Shown piece after piece: positions 45,601 through 55,405 of a DNA stretch of 64,000 nt; position 1 is the stretch's first letter; each line of letters begins with the position of its first letter. The notes under the pieces are model-generated. The model saw only the letters and a program-made list of their open reading frames with translations. It did no database searches and was not told the DNA's origin. This stretch comes from Emydura subglobosa (taxonomy: Eukaryota; Chordata; Testudines; Chelidae). The stretch covers positions 21,183,534-21,247,533 of the forward strand of contig ML679989.1 in assembly GCA_007922225.1 (NCBI GenBank). The letters run 5' to 3'. The position numbers and the translations under genes were made by a program.

Positions 45601-46149
45601 TTGTTGGTACCGAGGCAGGGCCCCTTACTATCCTCGGGTTCATCTGTGGACTGGGGATCCCATTTCAGGGATCACTCTCACAACTGTGTTCTTACCTTAG
45701 AGGTAGACTCCCTTCTGCAGAGAGGAGCAGTGGAACTGGTTCCTGCAGCCTTTCAGGGCACAGGGTTCTATTCCAGATATTTTCTGGTGCTCAAAAAGAA
45801 AGAAGGACGGAAACCTGTCTTGGATCTCCGACACCTCAACTGTTCCATTCGCAAACCTAAGTTGCGCATGGTCATGCTCATGGCCACCATACCCTCGCTA
45901 GAAAAGGGCATGTGGTTTATGGCTGTAGATATGCAGGATGCTTACTTCAACATTGACGTCCACTCAACCCACAGATGGTTCCTGAGATTCATGGTGGGTC
46001 CACGACACTTCCAATACAGGGTCCTCCCATTTGGACTCACCACTGCTCCATGAGTCTTCACAAAAGTTTTCTCCATAGTAGTGGCTCACCACCTATGGCA
46101 AGGAGTCTTTGTCTTCCCTTACTTAGACGACTGGCTTCTGGTGGTGTGA
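45601..46149 (+). pseudogene. DIRS A reverse transcriptase
   Basis: A single frame from 45601 with one internal stop. It reads SRYFLVLKKKEGRKPVLDLR then HLNCSIRKPKLRM, then motif A (FMAVDMQDAYFNIDV), the RWFLRFMVG...FQYRVLPFGLTTAP block (motif B), and motif C (FPYLDDWLL; YLDD at 46120-46131). The LDLRHLN and PFGLTTAP wording is typical of DIRS and not of CR1 or Gypsy. The stop TGA at 46051-46053 replaces what is probably CGA arginine, a CpG-to-TpG change. A second stop at 46147-46149 ends the frame. The catalytic aspartates are intact, so this copy died by nonsense rather than loss of the active site. Confidence 0.93.
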
Positions 46150-46545
46150 TACAGAAAGGAAGCTCGGAACTCCTCCCTAGGGATGAGTGAGAGTGTCGAA
46201 AAATCGACTTTGCACCTACACGGTCCCTGAAGTTCATCAGAGCGTGTATCGATGTGGCCTCCTCACGTGCTCACTTGCCGAAAGACATGTTCTGGTGTCT
46301 ACTGGACCCGATCGCTTTTTCCTCCTTGGCCACATGGCAGTATGCATGTATGTCATGGCCTTTGCTTGCCTGTGCCTGTGCTTCCACGGTCTACAACCAT
46401 GGCTGCAAGGAGCTTACTCCTCCATGTGTCAGCCGTTCTCACCATTCCAGCAGAGGTCATTGCCTCCCTCTGATGGGAGACATATCTGCTCCAAATCTGC
46501 TCTGGAATGCCCTTCCTCCAATCCTCACTGAGCATGACAATCATA

Positions 46546-46960
46546 ACAGATGCCTTGCTCAATGGCTGGGGAGCACACATGGGAGATCACATGATGCAAG
46601 AATCTAGGACTGCTCGAGAATCCAAGATGCACATCGACATCCTGGAATTTTAGGAAGTACGTAAGGTATGCCATGTGTTTTTATCATCCATCCATTGTCA
46701 TCATGTTGGACAACACCACTACAGTTTACTATGTAAACAAGCAAGAGGCACAAGGTCCCCAGTGCTATGCATGGAAGCCGTGTTCCTCTGGAAATGATGT
46801 ATTGCACACTGTATCCTCTTGTTGGCAGCCTACCTCCCTGGGACCCAGAACATGATTGCCGATGCGCTCAGCAGGAACTTTGCAACCAACCATGAATGGG
46901 AACTGCAGAACATGGTAGTCACGGAAATTTTTGATCAATGGGGAACTCCGATCAGGACCT
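46546..46960 (+). pseudogene. DIRS A RNase H region
   Basis: TDALLNGWGAHMGDHMMQES begins at 46546 and carries the first catalytic aspartate. HIDILEF follows, ending in a stop, then in other frames VLCMEAVFLWK and LAAYLPGTQNMIADALSRNF (46819-46880). ADALSR is the last RNase H motif. EIFDQWGTPIRTSLHLTA follows and is usual for DIRS. The frame changes at least twice. Confidence 0.86.
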
Positions 46961-47399
46961 CTTTGCATCTCACAGCAACACCAAATGCATTCAGACCTGC
47001 TCAGGGGAAAGACTTGGTGCCCATTTGCAGGGTGATGCTCTGGTCATTCATTGGTAGAACTCGGTCAACTACGTCTTCCCTCCCTTACCGCTCACTTCAC
47101 AAACTCCGATGGGAGAGTGCAATGGTCATCCTGATCGCTTCATTCTGGCCTCGCCAGTTCTGACCCCTGTGCTTCTCTGCATGTCAAAACATCCTCCACT
47201 CCTGCTCCTGATATTCCCGGAAATGCTCACACAGCACAACAGCAGACTCAGACACCCCAATCCACATACGCGTCACCCAACAGCTTGGTTTTTGGATGGA
47301 CACCTCCGCTAGTGTGAGAATGTTTGTCGGCAGTACAAGAGATCCTCTCCAATAGCAGGAAGGACTCCACAAGATGATCCTATTGAGCTAAGGGGCGCG

Positions 47400-48300
47400 C
47401 TTCATTTCCTGGGCCCAAAGGAAAGATCTTGCTCCTGAGGCTACTGGCATCCTGATACTCTTGGTGTATTTTCTCTGTCTGAAGGCATTGGGATTTGCTC
47501 TCAACTCCATCAGGGTGCATGCAGCAGCTATTAGCGCTTTCCACCTTCTGGTGGAGAGTCATTATTTTTTACCCATCCTTTGATTGCCTGGTTCTGGAAG
47601 GGCCTTGTATATAAATATCCGCCCATCCAACCTATTGCTCCTCAGTGGGATCTCAGCCTAGTCCTTACGTCATTAATGAATTCTCCCTTTGAACCTTTAG
47701 CCTCCTGCTCCCTTTCTCTTCTTTCCAGGAAGGCAACCTTCCTGGTGGCTATTTCCTCTGCAAGGAGGGTTGGCAAAGGGAGCCATGAGGGCAAATTCCC
47801 CTTTCACCACATTTCATAAAGGATGAAGTTTCTTTGTGCTTGCATCCCAAATTTCTACCAAAAGTGGTTTCCCACTCCCACCTCAACCAATCCGTATGTT
47901 TGCCAACCTTCTTTCCCAAACCACATGCCTCAAATGAGGAACAGTGGCTTCCCTCAATGTCCATAGGGCCCTGGCCTTTTAGCTACAGAGGCCGAAGGCC
48001 TTCTGGAAGTCTCTTAGACTATTTGTGGCCATAGTGGAGAGACTTCAGGGCCAGGCCGCCCCCACCCAGAGAATCTTGAAGTGGGTCTCAGGGTGCATTT
48101 TGCTCTGCTATCAACTATCGGGACTGTCCCCACCTAATGAGGTTCAGGCCCATTCCATGAGAGTGCAGGCATCAGCTACCGCTGCGCACCATGACATGCC
48201 CCTTGCAGACATATGTAAGGCAGCCACGTGAAGTTCGGAACACACCTATTCTTCTCATTATGCGCTAGTGTATGATTCTGCAATGGACATCTCAGTTGGC
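47400..48300 (+). pseudogene. DIRS A tyrosine recombinase
   Basis: FISWAQRKDLAPEATG and ALGFALNSIRVHAAAISAFH (47400-47545) form the N-terminal core-binding part. The catalytic part has AISSARRV (first arginine, near 47765), SVCLPTFFPKPHASNEEQ, then the HxxR box HSMR at 48151-48162, and HYALV with the likely nucleophilic tyrosine near 48259. All residues of the R...HxxR...Y set are present in DNA. They lie in three frames with several stops, including TGA at 48229-48231 in ICKAAT(W), where tryptophan is expected. This enzyme would integrate the circular DNA of the element. Confidence 0.87.
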
Positions 48301-48369
48301 ACAGCAGTTCTCTGTTCGACGGTTCCTTGTAACCCCTGCCTATCTAGGTACTGTTTGTTAATTACCCTC

Positions 48370-48470
48370 AGTGGAATACAGTGGGGACCATCATTTGAAG
48401 AAGAAGGGGAGGTTACTTACCTGTAAGTGGAGGTTCTTCGAGATGTGTGGTCCCTATTTGTATTTCAATC
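48370..48470 (+). repeat. DIRS A internal complementary region, a near-palindrome
   Basis: The left half GGAATACAGTGGGGACCATC continuing ATTTGAAG is the complement of the left element end (CTTCAAATGATGGTCCCTAT). The right half GAGGTTACTTACCTGTAAGT continuing GGAGGTTCTTCGAG is the complement of the right end (CTTGAAGAATCTCCAGTTAC continuing AGGTAAATAACC). The two halves also pair with each other, so the region folds on itself around 48420. Confidence 0.85.
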
Positions 48471-48499
48471 CCACCCTCCTTCCCCTCTGCTGTGGATCT

Positions 48500-48735
48500 G
48501 GTAGATCTGTGTGGAGAAAGAACTGAAGATGCGGTCAATGCGCTCCATCCTTTATTGCCTTGGGCGAAACCACGAGGTAATGCAAGGGCGCATGCATGAA
48601 CCAACGGACATTACAACTTTGAAAAGCTCCAGCTCAGGAGTATGGCACATGTGCATAACCCTCCGTGGAATACAGAGAGGGACCACACATCTTGAAGAAT
48701 CTCCAGTTACAGGTAAATAACCTCCCCTTTCGCAA
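48500..48735 (+). repeat. DIRS A right inverted terminal repeat
   Basis: Complement of 40985-41180. The longest shared words are CACGAGGTAATGCAAGGGCG (left side CATGATTTCGTTCC neighbourhood) and CACATGTGCATAACCCTCCG. It ends after GGTAAATAACCTCC near 48728. Confidence 0.82.
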
Positions 48736-49468
48736 TGGTGGGGCTGTGAGTGCCACTTTCTCTCCTGCCTCTAGTTCCCAAATTTTCTAAGGTGTCTCAA
48801 GTTTTCCTCCTTGATTCTTTGCTGGTGCAGATTGGGCGTATGTACTTCTCTCCCACCCACCTCTGCCCCTGCTAGAATGGTTTCAGGTTCTTGCATTTGT
48901 GTGTACTCATTAGGCAGCCTCTGGCACTGCTGCTGCTATTGCCTTTATATGCATCAAAGGAGTAGTGTTATTTCAGGGCATGGAAAAGGACTCCACTCCC
49001 AAATCCAAGTGGGATCTTAGTTTAGTTGCTGGGCTTAGATTTAGACCTCCATTTTTCACTCCTAGATTGCCTAACATACTCTGAAGCCCTGGATGAATGT
49101 ACAAAGCACAAGCAATTCAGAAGAATGATGTAAAGTGACATAAATTAGCTAACTTTAATTGCATGCACAGTCACTTACCTATTTGTACAAGAGTCTAAGC
49201 GGGTGTAATTTACAGGTCAAGAAGTGAGGAGGAGGAAGTGTAGGTTAAAGCTGGGAGTGGTATTCTTTAATTTATGCATTCTAGCATCCTCCCTCCTTTT
49301 AGCTCTTTTTAGCTATTTTTCTAGCTGAATTTCTGACTTCTGGCCTTTTAATGTATGATTGATATCAGCTTAGATTGAACTCACTTAAACTCAGTGAGCT
49401 GGACCACATTGCGAGGTGCTGTGTACGTGGATAGTAAGTTGCACGTAGCTAAGTGGGTGTGAGTCTAA
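48736..49468. other. no gene seen
   Basis: Flank of the DIRS element, with no recognised coding or repeat. Confidence 0.4.
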
Positions 49469-50656
49469 TGGTATGTTGATACTGTGATCATGGAGTGTGG
49501 TGCAGCTCGGGTAGACAAACCCAGCTAGCTTTAATCTAGCTAGCCTGGGTTCTGGAGCAGTGAAGCTGCAGCAGCATGCAGTGCCATGGAGGCTATATAA
49601 GCCTGCCCAAACCCCAGGATAATTACACACAGGATTAGCTTGTGCTGAAGTGAACGCTGCCATAGCTCTACTGCTTTGGAGCTAGCTAGGTGTGGAAATG
49701 GAGAGAAAAACTCTCTGATAGGTTCGGTTTGGGATACGGTGGGTTAAGCAAGACAGTGATGATTCTAGGGGTTTGCTTAACCAATAAACCCTTTATTTTA
49801 TAATAAACAATTCTATCCTTATAATAAACAGTTCTATTTCTATAATAAACAGTTTCACAGCAAGCAATTGCACAGCAAACAGTGATAGCAAAGAGCAGGA
49901 GAACTCCGTGCACGAAAGGACAAAATGTGCCACCCAAGACTTTAGCGTTTTGTGATCTCTCCTGGATCAACGCGTGGCTGCCAGCATGTGACACTAGGGT
50001 GCCCGGTTTTGGAGTTCCCCAAAGAAGTTACAAGACAAACACAACAGAAAACAGTTAATCCATACTCACAAACATTATATACAGGTATACTATGCTGGCC
50101 AAATTCAGTTGCCGTTTGCTTTAGATACTGCAGACGGGAGAGAGCCACTGTGAGTGATCAGTTCACAGTGAAGCGGGCTAGTGAAGATGCATCAGCCCAC
50201 CGAGCCGACACGACCAAGAGATACAGGGGTGCCAGGTAGATTCAATTCCTCTCTGCCTTCTGCTACCTGGGTTTGAACTTCTATAGTTTCCCCTGGTCAG
50301 CAGAGGCTAAGCCCCATTGGTTGCTATTTGCTGCATGACCTTCTAAGGTCATAGCTCAGAGTTTAGCCAACCAGGTGCTCCTGATTCCCCGGGCAGGTAT
50401 GAACCAGCCAATCAGGTGATTACAATTATCCTGGGCAGTTGCTGACCATGCACCAGCAGGTGGGGTCACTTCATTTCCTTATAAGGAGACAGGTACATGT
50501 GGCTCGTGCTGCTGAGTCAACCCTCCCTAGGCTGCCTCTTTATCCACGTGGGGGGGGAGCAGTGCATGTGGTGCTGCAGATGCTACTATGCAATTCAGTC
50601 TCCACACTAGGTTGTGTCTACTTGAGCTGTAGTCACACTCCAGTCTAGGCATACCC
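49469..50656. mobile_element. fold-back (Harbinger-like) transposon with 3-bp TSD, split by an LTR
   Basis: Ends TGGTATGTTGATACTG and CAGTCTAGGCATACCC are inverted partners. TAA flanks both sides (49466-49468 and 50657-50659), as PIF/Harbinger transposases make. Internal AGCTAGCTTTAATCTAGCTA and GCTAGCTAGG words pair across the middle. A 916-bp LTR is inserted at 49691. Without it the element is about 270 bases. Confidence 0.75.
49691..50606 (-). mobile_element. 916-bp solo LTR with perfect 5-bp TSD
   Basis: Ends TGTGGA and TCCACA are perfectly inverted, and CTAGG flanks both sides (49686-49690 and 50607-50611). Minus-strand poly(A) signal at 49792-49797. Three 21-base repeats beginning TAATAAAC start at 49801, 49822 and 49843. 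A perfect CArG-type palindrome, CCTTATAAGG, lies at 50477-50486 and can act as TATA box on either strand. Orientation is likely minus but not certain. No coding. Confidence 0.92.
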
Positions 50657-50659
50657 TAA

Positions 50660-53600
50660 GGAGAGTCTCAGTATAACATTATACCTAGAGGGTTCAGAAG
50701 AAGATGTAAATTACACCCAATTTCCTCTGAATTTTCCCAGGGATTCCATAAACCCTGGCGTGAAATTTGCAGGCCTGGTCTGGTCTGTTTAGTGCACGAT
50801 GGAGGGATGTTCTTTTCAAACATCTCATTGCCCCATATGTATGCTTGCTGCAGAAATGAATTGAAATAGGACATCGAAATGGTGGCATTAACATAGATTT
50901 TAGTTTGTATGGCTTCTAGTAACAAGGAATACAGAGAAGAAGAGCCCTTGTTCAAGAGTGCCATCTGAAAGCAGGACATTAAAAGCTTGTATTTTTTAAT
51001 AAGTTTTTGTTTGTAAATTGCTGTCTTTTGGAGTCTGTTCATAATGCTAGTATTGGCTGGAGTAACATCCCTAATCTTGTGTCTTAAGAAATAATTTTGT
51101 AGCTGATATGAATACTGGATTTTCCCTGAAAGTCTGCTAAATTCTTTTATGTTCTATGCATTGTTATATCTGATAGTCACACCATCTATATTAATTGTCA
51201 TATTTTCTCCATCCTGTTGTTTTCTCTTGTATGCCTGTAGTTGTCATTTTATTGTTTATTTGTGACCACACTACACATACCTTTAAACTAATTACCAGAG
51301 AGTTTGTATCTCTTCAGATACTGTTCAAGGAAATAGGCAAAGCATTGTAGGTTTGGATCATGGTTGTAAATGGTGTGAATCATGTATTTTAATTCACTTC
51401 CTGTGCTGCATTTCAAGATTAGCTACTCCAATATTGGTGAGAAATTTTAACTTTCTTTCCCAGTTGTTAATCCTAGCATTTGTAAACTTCTTCTTTGTTT
51501 GCTGGAGTTGTACAAAGCAGCTCGTCCATGCCATGGTTCAGTATCCTCCTTCATCCTAATGATGGACGAAAGTACATTTACCCATTGCATGCTGTTGGGG
51601 GAGTGGGCGGGAAACAGTGGTAAAACTCAAAGCATTGATTAAGTGTAGGTCAGAAATCCCTCTACTAAACATAATTGTTTATTTTCCCTCAACATTCTTT
51701 TTTAAAATTGCTCAGCAGAGGGATTGCCAGAGTAATGTTTCCACCCTCCCAGAGAGTGGGTGACCAGCGGCCTTTTAAAAACTCACTTAAAAATAGCCTG
51801 CCCCATCTCCTTTTCTGTACCTCCTAAGACCATATTGGAACTTAGGACCCCATTACATGTGCCCTCCTACTTTTACACAGCAACTATGTGCTTGGTACTA
51901 TACAAGACACAAAGTAGGGAGCTGAAAAAGGGTAGTGGAATGCTTAAAACTAATCATGGCTCCATGTGGTTCTTGAAGGAGCCTACACAATCCAATCCGG
52001 GGTCTCAGTTGCTAAGTGACTGTAGCTGTATATATAGAGAGAGATTTTTGTAAAAGTCCACCCATTAAATGATCAACAACTCTTAAACTACTATTTTATC
52101 AGTGGTCAACTTTCACTCTAGCATTGTATGTGTGAGACTCAGAGATGGCCCATCACAGATTTTCCCCAATCTTTGTGTCTATATTTTTACCTTCAAGAAA
52201 TTGATAGACTTTAAAAGATTGCAAAGAGAGCTTTGAGAGAGATTCAGATCCACTGATCTAACTAGCACAGTTTGCTGCTTCATGCTTACATACCAATGAT
52301 GATCAAGTATCTCTTGAGTTTTATTTGTAAAGTTGACCACCCAGAGCTTTGAAAAAGAACCTTGTTGCAGCCATATTTTAGAGATATCTGGAGCACTAGA
52401 GGAGATTACTAAATTATTAGGAAGTTGCAGCTTTCCATTTCCAGCATGTTGCCTTTGATTTCTCTTCCTCTCCTACGAGGCTGTTAGGCACCACAGAAAT
52501 GTTTTGTGGAGGAAAGAATCAGAAGATTTATGAAGAAAATAATCTCTGCAACAGTTGCCCCCAGTGTTTCTGCTCAACTTTGAATTAGTTGCTAACTGTC
52601 CAGATGCCAGATAATTTGATGGAAATTACTCAACCTATTCCCACAGGAGTATAATATGGTTATATTAACTTTTTTTTTTTTTTTTTAATTTTTTTTTTAT
52701 CATTTTATGGTTAAACTTATCATAACTTGAAGATCTTTCAGAAGGTAGTTAAACAGTAGACATAAAAATGTTATTCTCTCTGAAGATGTAACAACTACAA
52801 CTGCAATTAATTAAATCCTACCTATCATCCAATTTTACAGGTAGGCTAGGCAATCTTATGGATTTTACAGGTAGGCTAGGCAATCTTATGGATGCATAAT
52901 AATTCAGGCCATTAGAAGAATCTAAAATTAAAAGGACCTTCCAAATAGCCAAGATAACTGTGTTGTATGGCATGGAGTAAGTTTAGATAGTCAGATAGTT
53001 CCTTTCTGCCCAGTAAGCAGATGGAAATGGTGTCAGAGTTGCCAACCTGAAGCACTCAAAAATAGCGAGTTGAACAATAAAAATCATCAGTTTGACTTAG
53101 AATTTATCAGGTTTTTACAATAATAAATGTTTGTGTTCTTTATTTGCCTTCTGGTTTCTAAGAATTTAGAGTTCATATTTTCCAGCTTTTTTCTATAAAG
53201 GCTACAAACTTCTTTATTATTTAAAAAAAAAAAAAAAAAAAAGAATGCTGAGATTCTTGCATAATCACATGACATCAGGAAAAAATCCTATGCCTTTAAG
53301 GAAAAAAACCAAATATCGTTAGAAACTAATGATAAAATCCTTCTTTCACTAGCACTGCTTTGAAAGGCTGCTATCACTTGGAAAAGCATTCTCAGTATTA
53401 GCATGCAAATTGGGCTCCTCATACCCTCTTCATTACACCCCTATTGGACTAATGCGTTATGCTCTTGAGCCCCATCATTAAAAATGTGCCCGTGCTGGCC
53501 AGCCTCGCCTGGAAAATACCCTTGTTCATTTTAAATGGCGCTGTGCAGTGGAATAGCCAGGCAGCGTCTGAGGAAAAGCAGGGTGCTTTACACTCAGTTC

Positions 53601-53702
53601 AGATGGGAGATATATGCAGTAAGGTACAAACAAGGACCCAGGGTAAAATAGGGTGTGTGACAAATAAAGCAGCCTTCTGGTCAGAAAATAGACATAGTTT
53701 TC
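50660..53702. other. long stretch without genes
   Basis: AT-rich DNA with homopolymer runs (T at 52670-52686 and 52689-52698; A at 53223-53242) and one 30-base tandem duplication. Frames are up to 124 codons with no domain. Confidence 0.45.
52832..52891. repeat. exact 30-bp tandem duplication
   Basis: The unit beginning ATTTTACAGGTAGGCTAGGC occurs twice head to tail (52832-52861 and 52862-52891) without a mismatch. It is a recent slippage event, or a small assembly duplication. Confidence 0.95.
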
Positions 53703-53705
53703 TAA

Positions 53706-53967
53706 GGCTATGTCTACACTGGAGACCTTACAGCGGCACAGCTGTTCCGATGCTGTGAGATCTCCCCTGTAGCTGCTCTGTGCTGACGGGAGAGAGCTCA
53801 GCATAATTAAACCACTCCCAGCAAGTGGCAGTAACTGTGTGGGTGGGAAAGCACAGCGCTGTCGACACCAGCATGTCTGTTGGTATAACTTATGTCGTTT
53901 GGGGGGTGTTTTCACATCTGTGAGCGACATAAGTTGTACCGACAAAAGTGGAAGTGTCGACATAGCC
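53706..53967. mobile_element. fold-back DNA transposon with GGCTATGTCTACACT ends
   Basis: GGCTATGTCTACACT at the left pairs with GTGTCGACATAGCC at the right. Inner words also pair (ACTTATGTCG with CGACATAAGT around a TTTGGGGGGTG loop). Flanks are TAA on the left and TGA on the right, a possible 3-bp duplication with one change. 262 bases, no coding. Confidence 0.85.
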
Positions 53968-54229
53968 TGAATAAATCATGTTGTGTTGAACATTTTGACA
54001 AAGGAAAGATACTGATGAAGAGTGTGAGGAAAACCTCATCACAGGTGCCTAAAGAGAATCTTAGGCACATCTGAAAACTGCCACTTTCTTATTCATGATG
54101 AGATCCACAGATTGGTGACATTGGGTCCTTTGCTCTATGCAAAGCTTTGGAGGCAGACTACACGTGTCAATCAGAGGCAGGAGAGGTGTGGATGTGCATC
54201 AAGTTTTTTTTATGGAATCTTACTTGCTT

Positions 54230-55405
54230 CTCATTGCTATTACAGATGCTTTATTTGAACAACTCATAGGAGACTCTTTATGTTCTAACCATTAAAGTGG
54301 CCTTTTTGATAGCCATCTTGTCTGTTCACATGGTCTCTGAGTTGGGAGCTCTTTTTCTGGATCCTCGCGACTGCATGCTAAATAAGGCTAAGGTGATATT
54401 CAGAACCCGACCCTTTCTTTATACTACAGATTAACTCCAGATTCCATAAGCACAGAAAATTGTTCTTTTATCATTCTGCTCAGATCCATCATGTTCCAAA
54501 GATAAATCATGGCATTCATTGGATGTCTGCAAAGCTCTCAAAGCATTTTCACCACACAGCTCAGGTCAGAAAGACAAATGTGGTGTTTGTACTTTGTTAT
54601 CCCATGTCAAATGGAAAGAAGGCTTCAAAATCCTCAATGTCCAGGTGGCTGAAGTCCTGCATCTCAGAAGCATCTATGTCAAATGTAATAACTTCATCTT
54701 CCAATATCAGAACTCACTCCCTCAGAGCTGTGGCAGCTTCATGAGCAGAAAGATCATATGCGTCACACAAGAACATCTGTAAAGCTGCTACCTGATCATC
54801 TGTTCATAGCGCCTTCAAATTCTACAAGTTGGGCATCAATCGTCATCTGATGCTGCCTTCAGTAGACAGGTCCTCCCTGCTGTAGTATCCCAGTAACAGG
54901 CAGGAAAGAGTTATCCCCTTTTGCATCTGTACATAACTGTATATAGTTCCTGCCCGCACTGGATACTGGTGTAAAACTTGCAGTATCATGGATCTGTGGA
55001 CCTCACTTTGAATAAGAATAGGAAATTCATATTTTATCTGAAAATTTCTTTCTTGGAGTAATGAGTTCTACAGATCTAACCCACCCTGAATTGGGTGTGA
55101 ATTAGGAAAAATTACTGAATTGTTTATTGGCGTTCAAAGTTTGGTATTCATTTAAACTTTGCTCTGCAGGAGGGTTGTTCTGTTTAGTCTTAATGCTTAA
55201 TTTTCCTTACTGACAGAGTGCTTACTTTTTCCTAGGCCATGGATGTGTCTCACTTGGTGGTTTCTTAAAGGCAGAGCCCAAACTCCCCTGCCTTCAATTG
55301 ACAGGTTTGGTCTGCCTCCAAGGCTGCAAAGAGCAGAATACCCAATGCCATGGATCTGTGGAACTCATTGCTCTAAGAAAGAAAGTTTTCAGATAAGACA
55401 TGGAT
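54230..55405 (+). mobile_element. DIRS element C, 3' end only
   Basis: A recombinase fragment followed by an ICR-like palindrome (54975-55090) and a right terminal region ending near 55405. CATGGATCTGTGGACCTCAC and GTTCTACAGATCTAACCC form the ICR halves. ATGGATCTGTGGAACTCATT, with neighbouring GAAAGAAAGTTTTCAGATAA, at 55350-55405 is the complement of the right half (TTATCTGAAAATTTCTTTCT neighbourhood). Its subfamily differs from A and B. No gag or RT is present. Confidence 0.8.
54285..54880 (+). pseudogene. DIRS C tyrosine recombinase fragment
   Basis: FLIAILSVHMVSELGALFLD matches the block with the first catalytic arginine, but the usual RR is HM here. Then VIFRTRPFLY, WHSLDVCKALKAFSPHSSGQ, SMSRWLKSCISEA and THSLRAVAAS follow, the last holding an intact HxxR box (HSLR). 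NICKAAT is followed by TGA where tryptophan is expected, as in DIRS A. The tyrosine is likely in FKFYKLG. Frames shift at least twice. Confidence 0.82.

Larger units (their letters stand above)
40985..48735 (+). mobile_element. DIRS-type tyrosine-recombinase retrotransposon A
   Basis: A 7.7-kb region with the full DIRS plan: left inverted terminal repeat, gag, RT with RNase H, tyrosine recombinase (YR), ICR, right inverted terminal repeat. The left end (41012-41180) is the inverted match of the right end (48510-48704), for example TTCCACGGAAGGTTATG against CATAACCCTCCGTGGAA. DIRS elements use a tyrosine recombinase instead of an integrase and leave no usual target duplication. A second DIRS (41300-43320) and a solo LTR (43630-45281) are inserted; without them it is about 4.1 kb. 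Stops and shifts inactivate every gene. Confidence 0.9.

Noticed and set aside
49469..50656. A tRNA-derived SINE in the window
   Set aside because: I looked for pol III A and B boxes with a tRNA-like head here and elsewhere and found none convincing.
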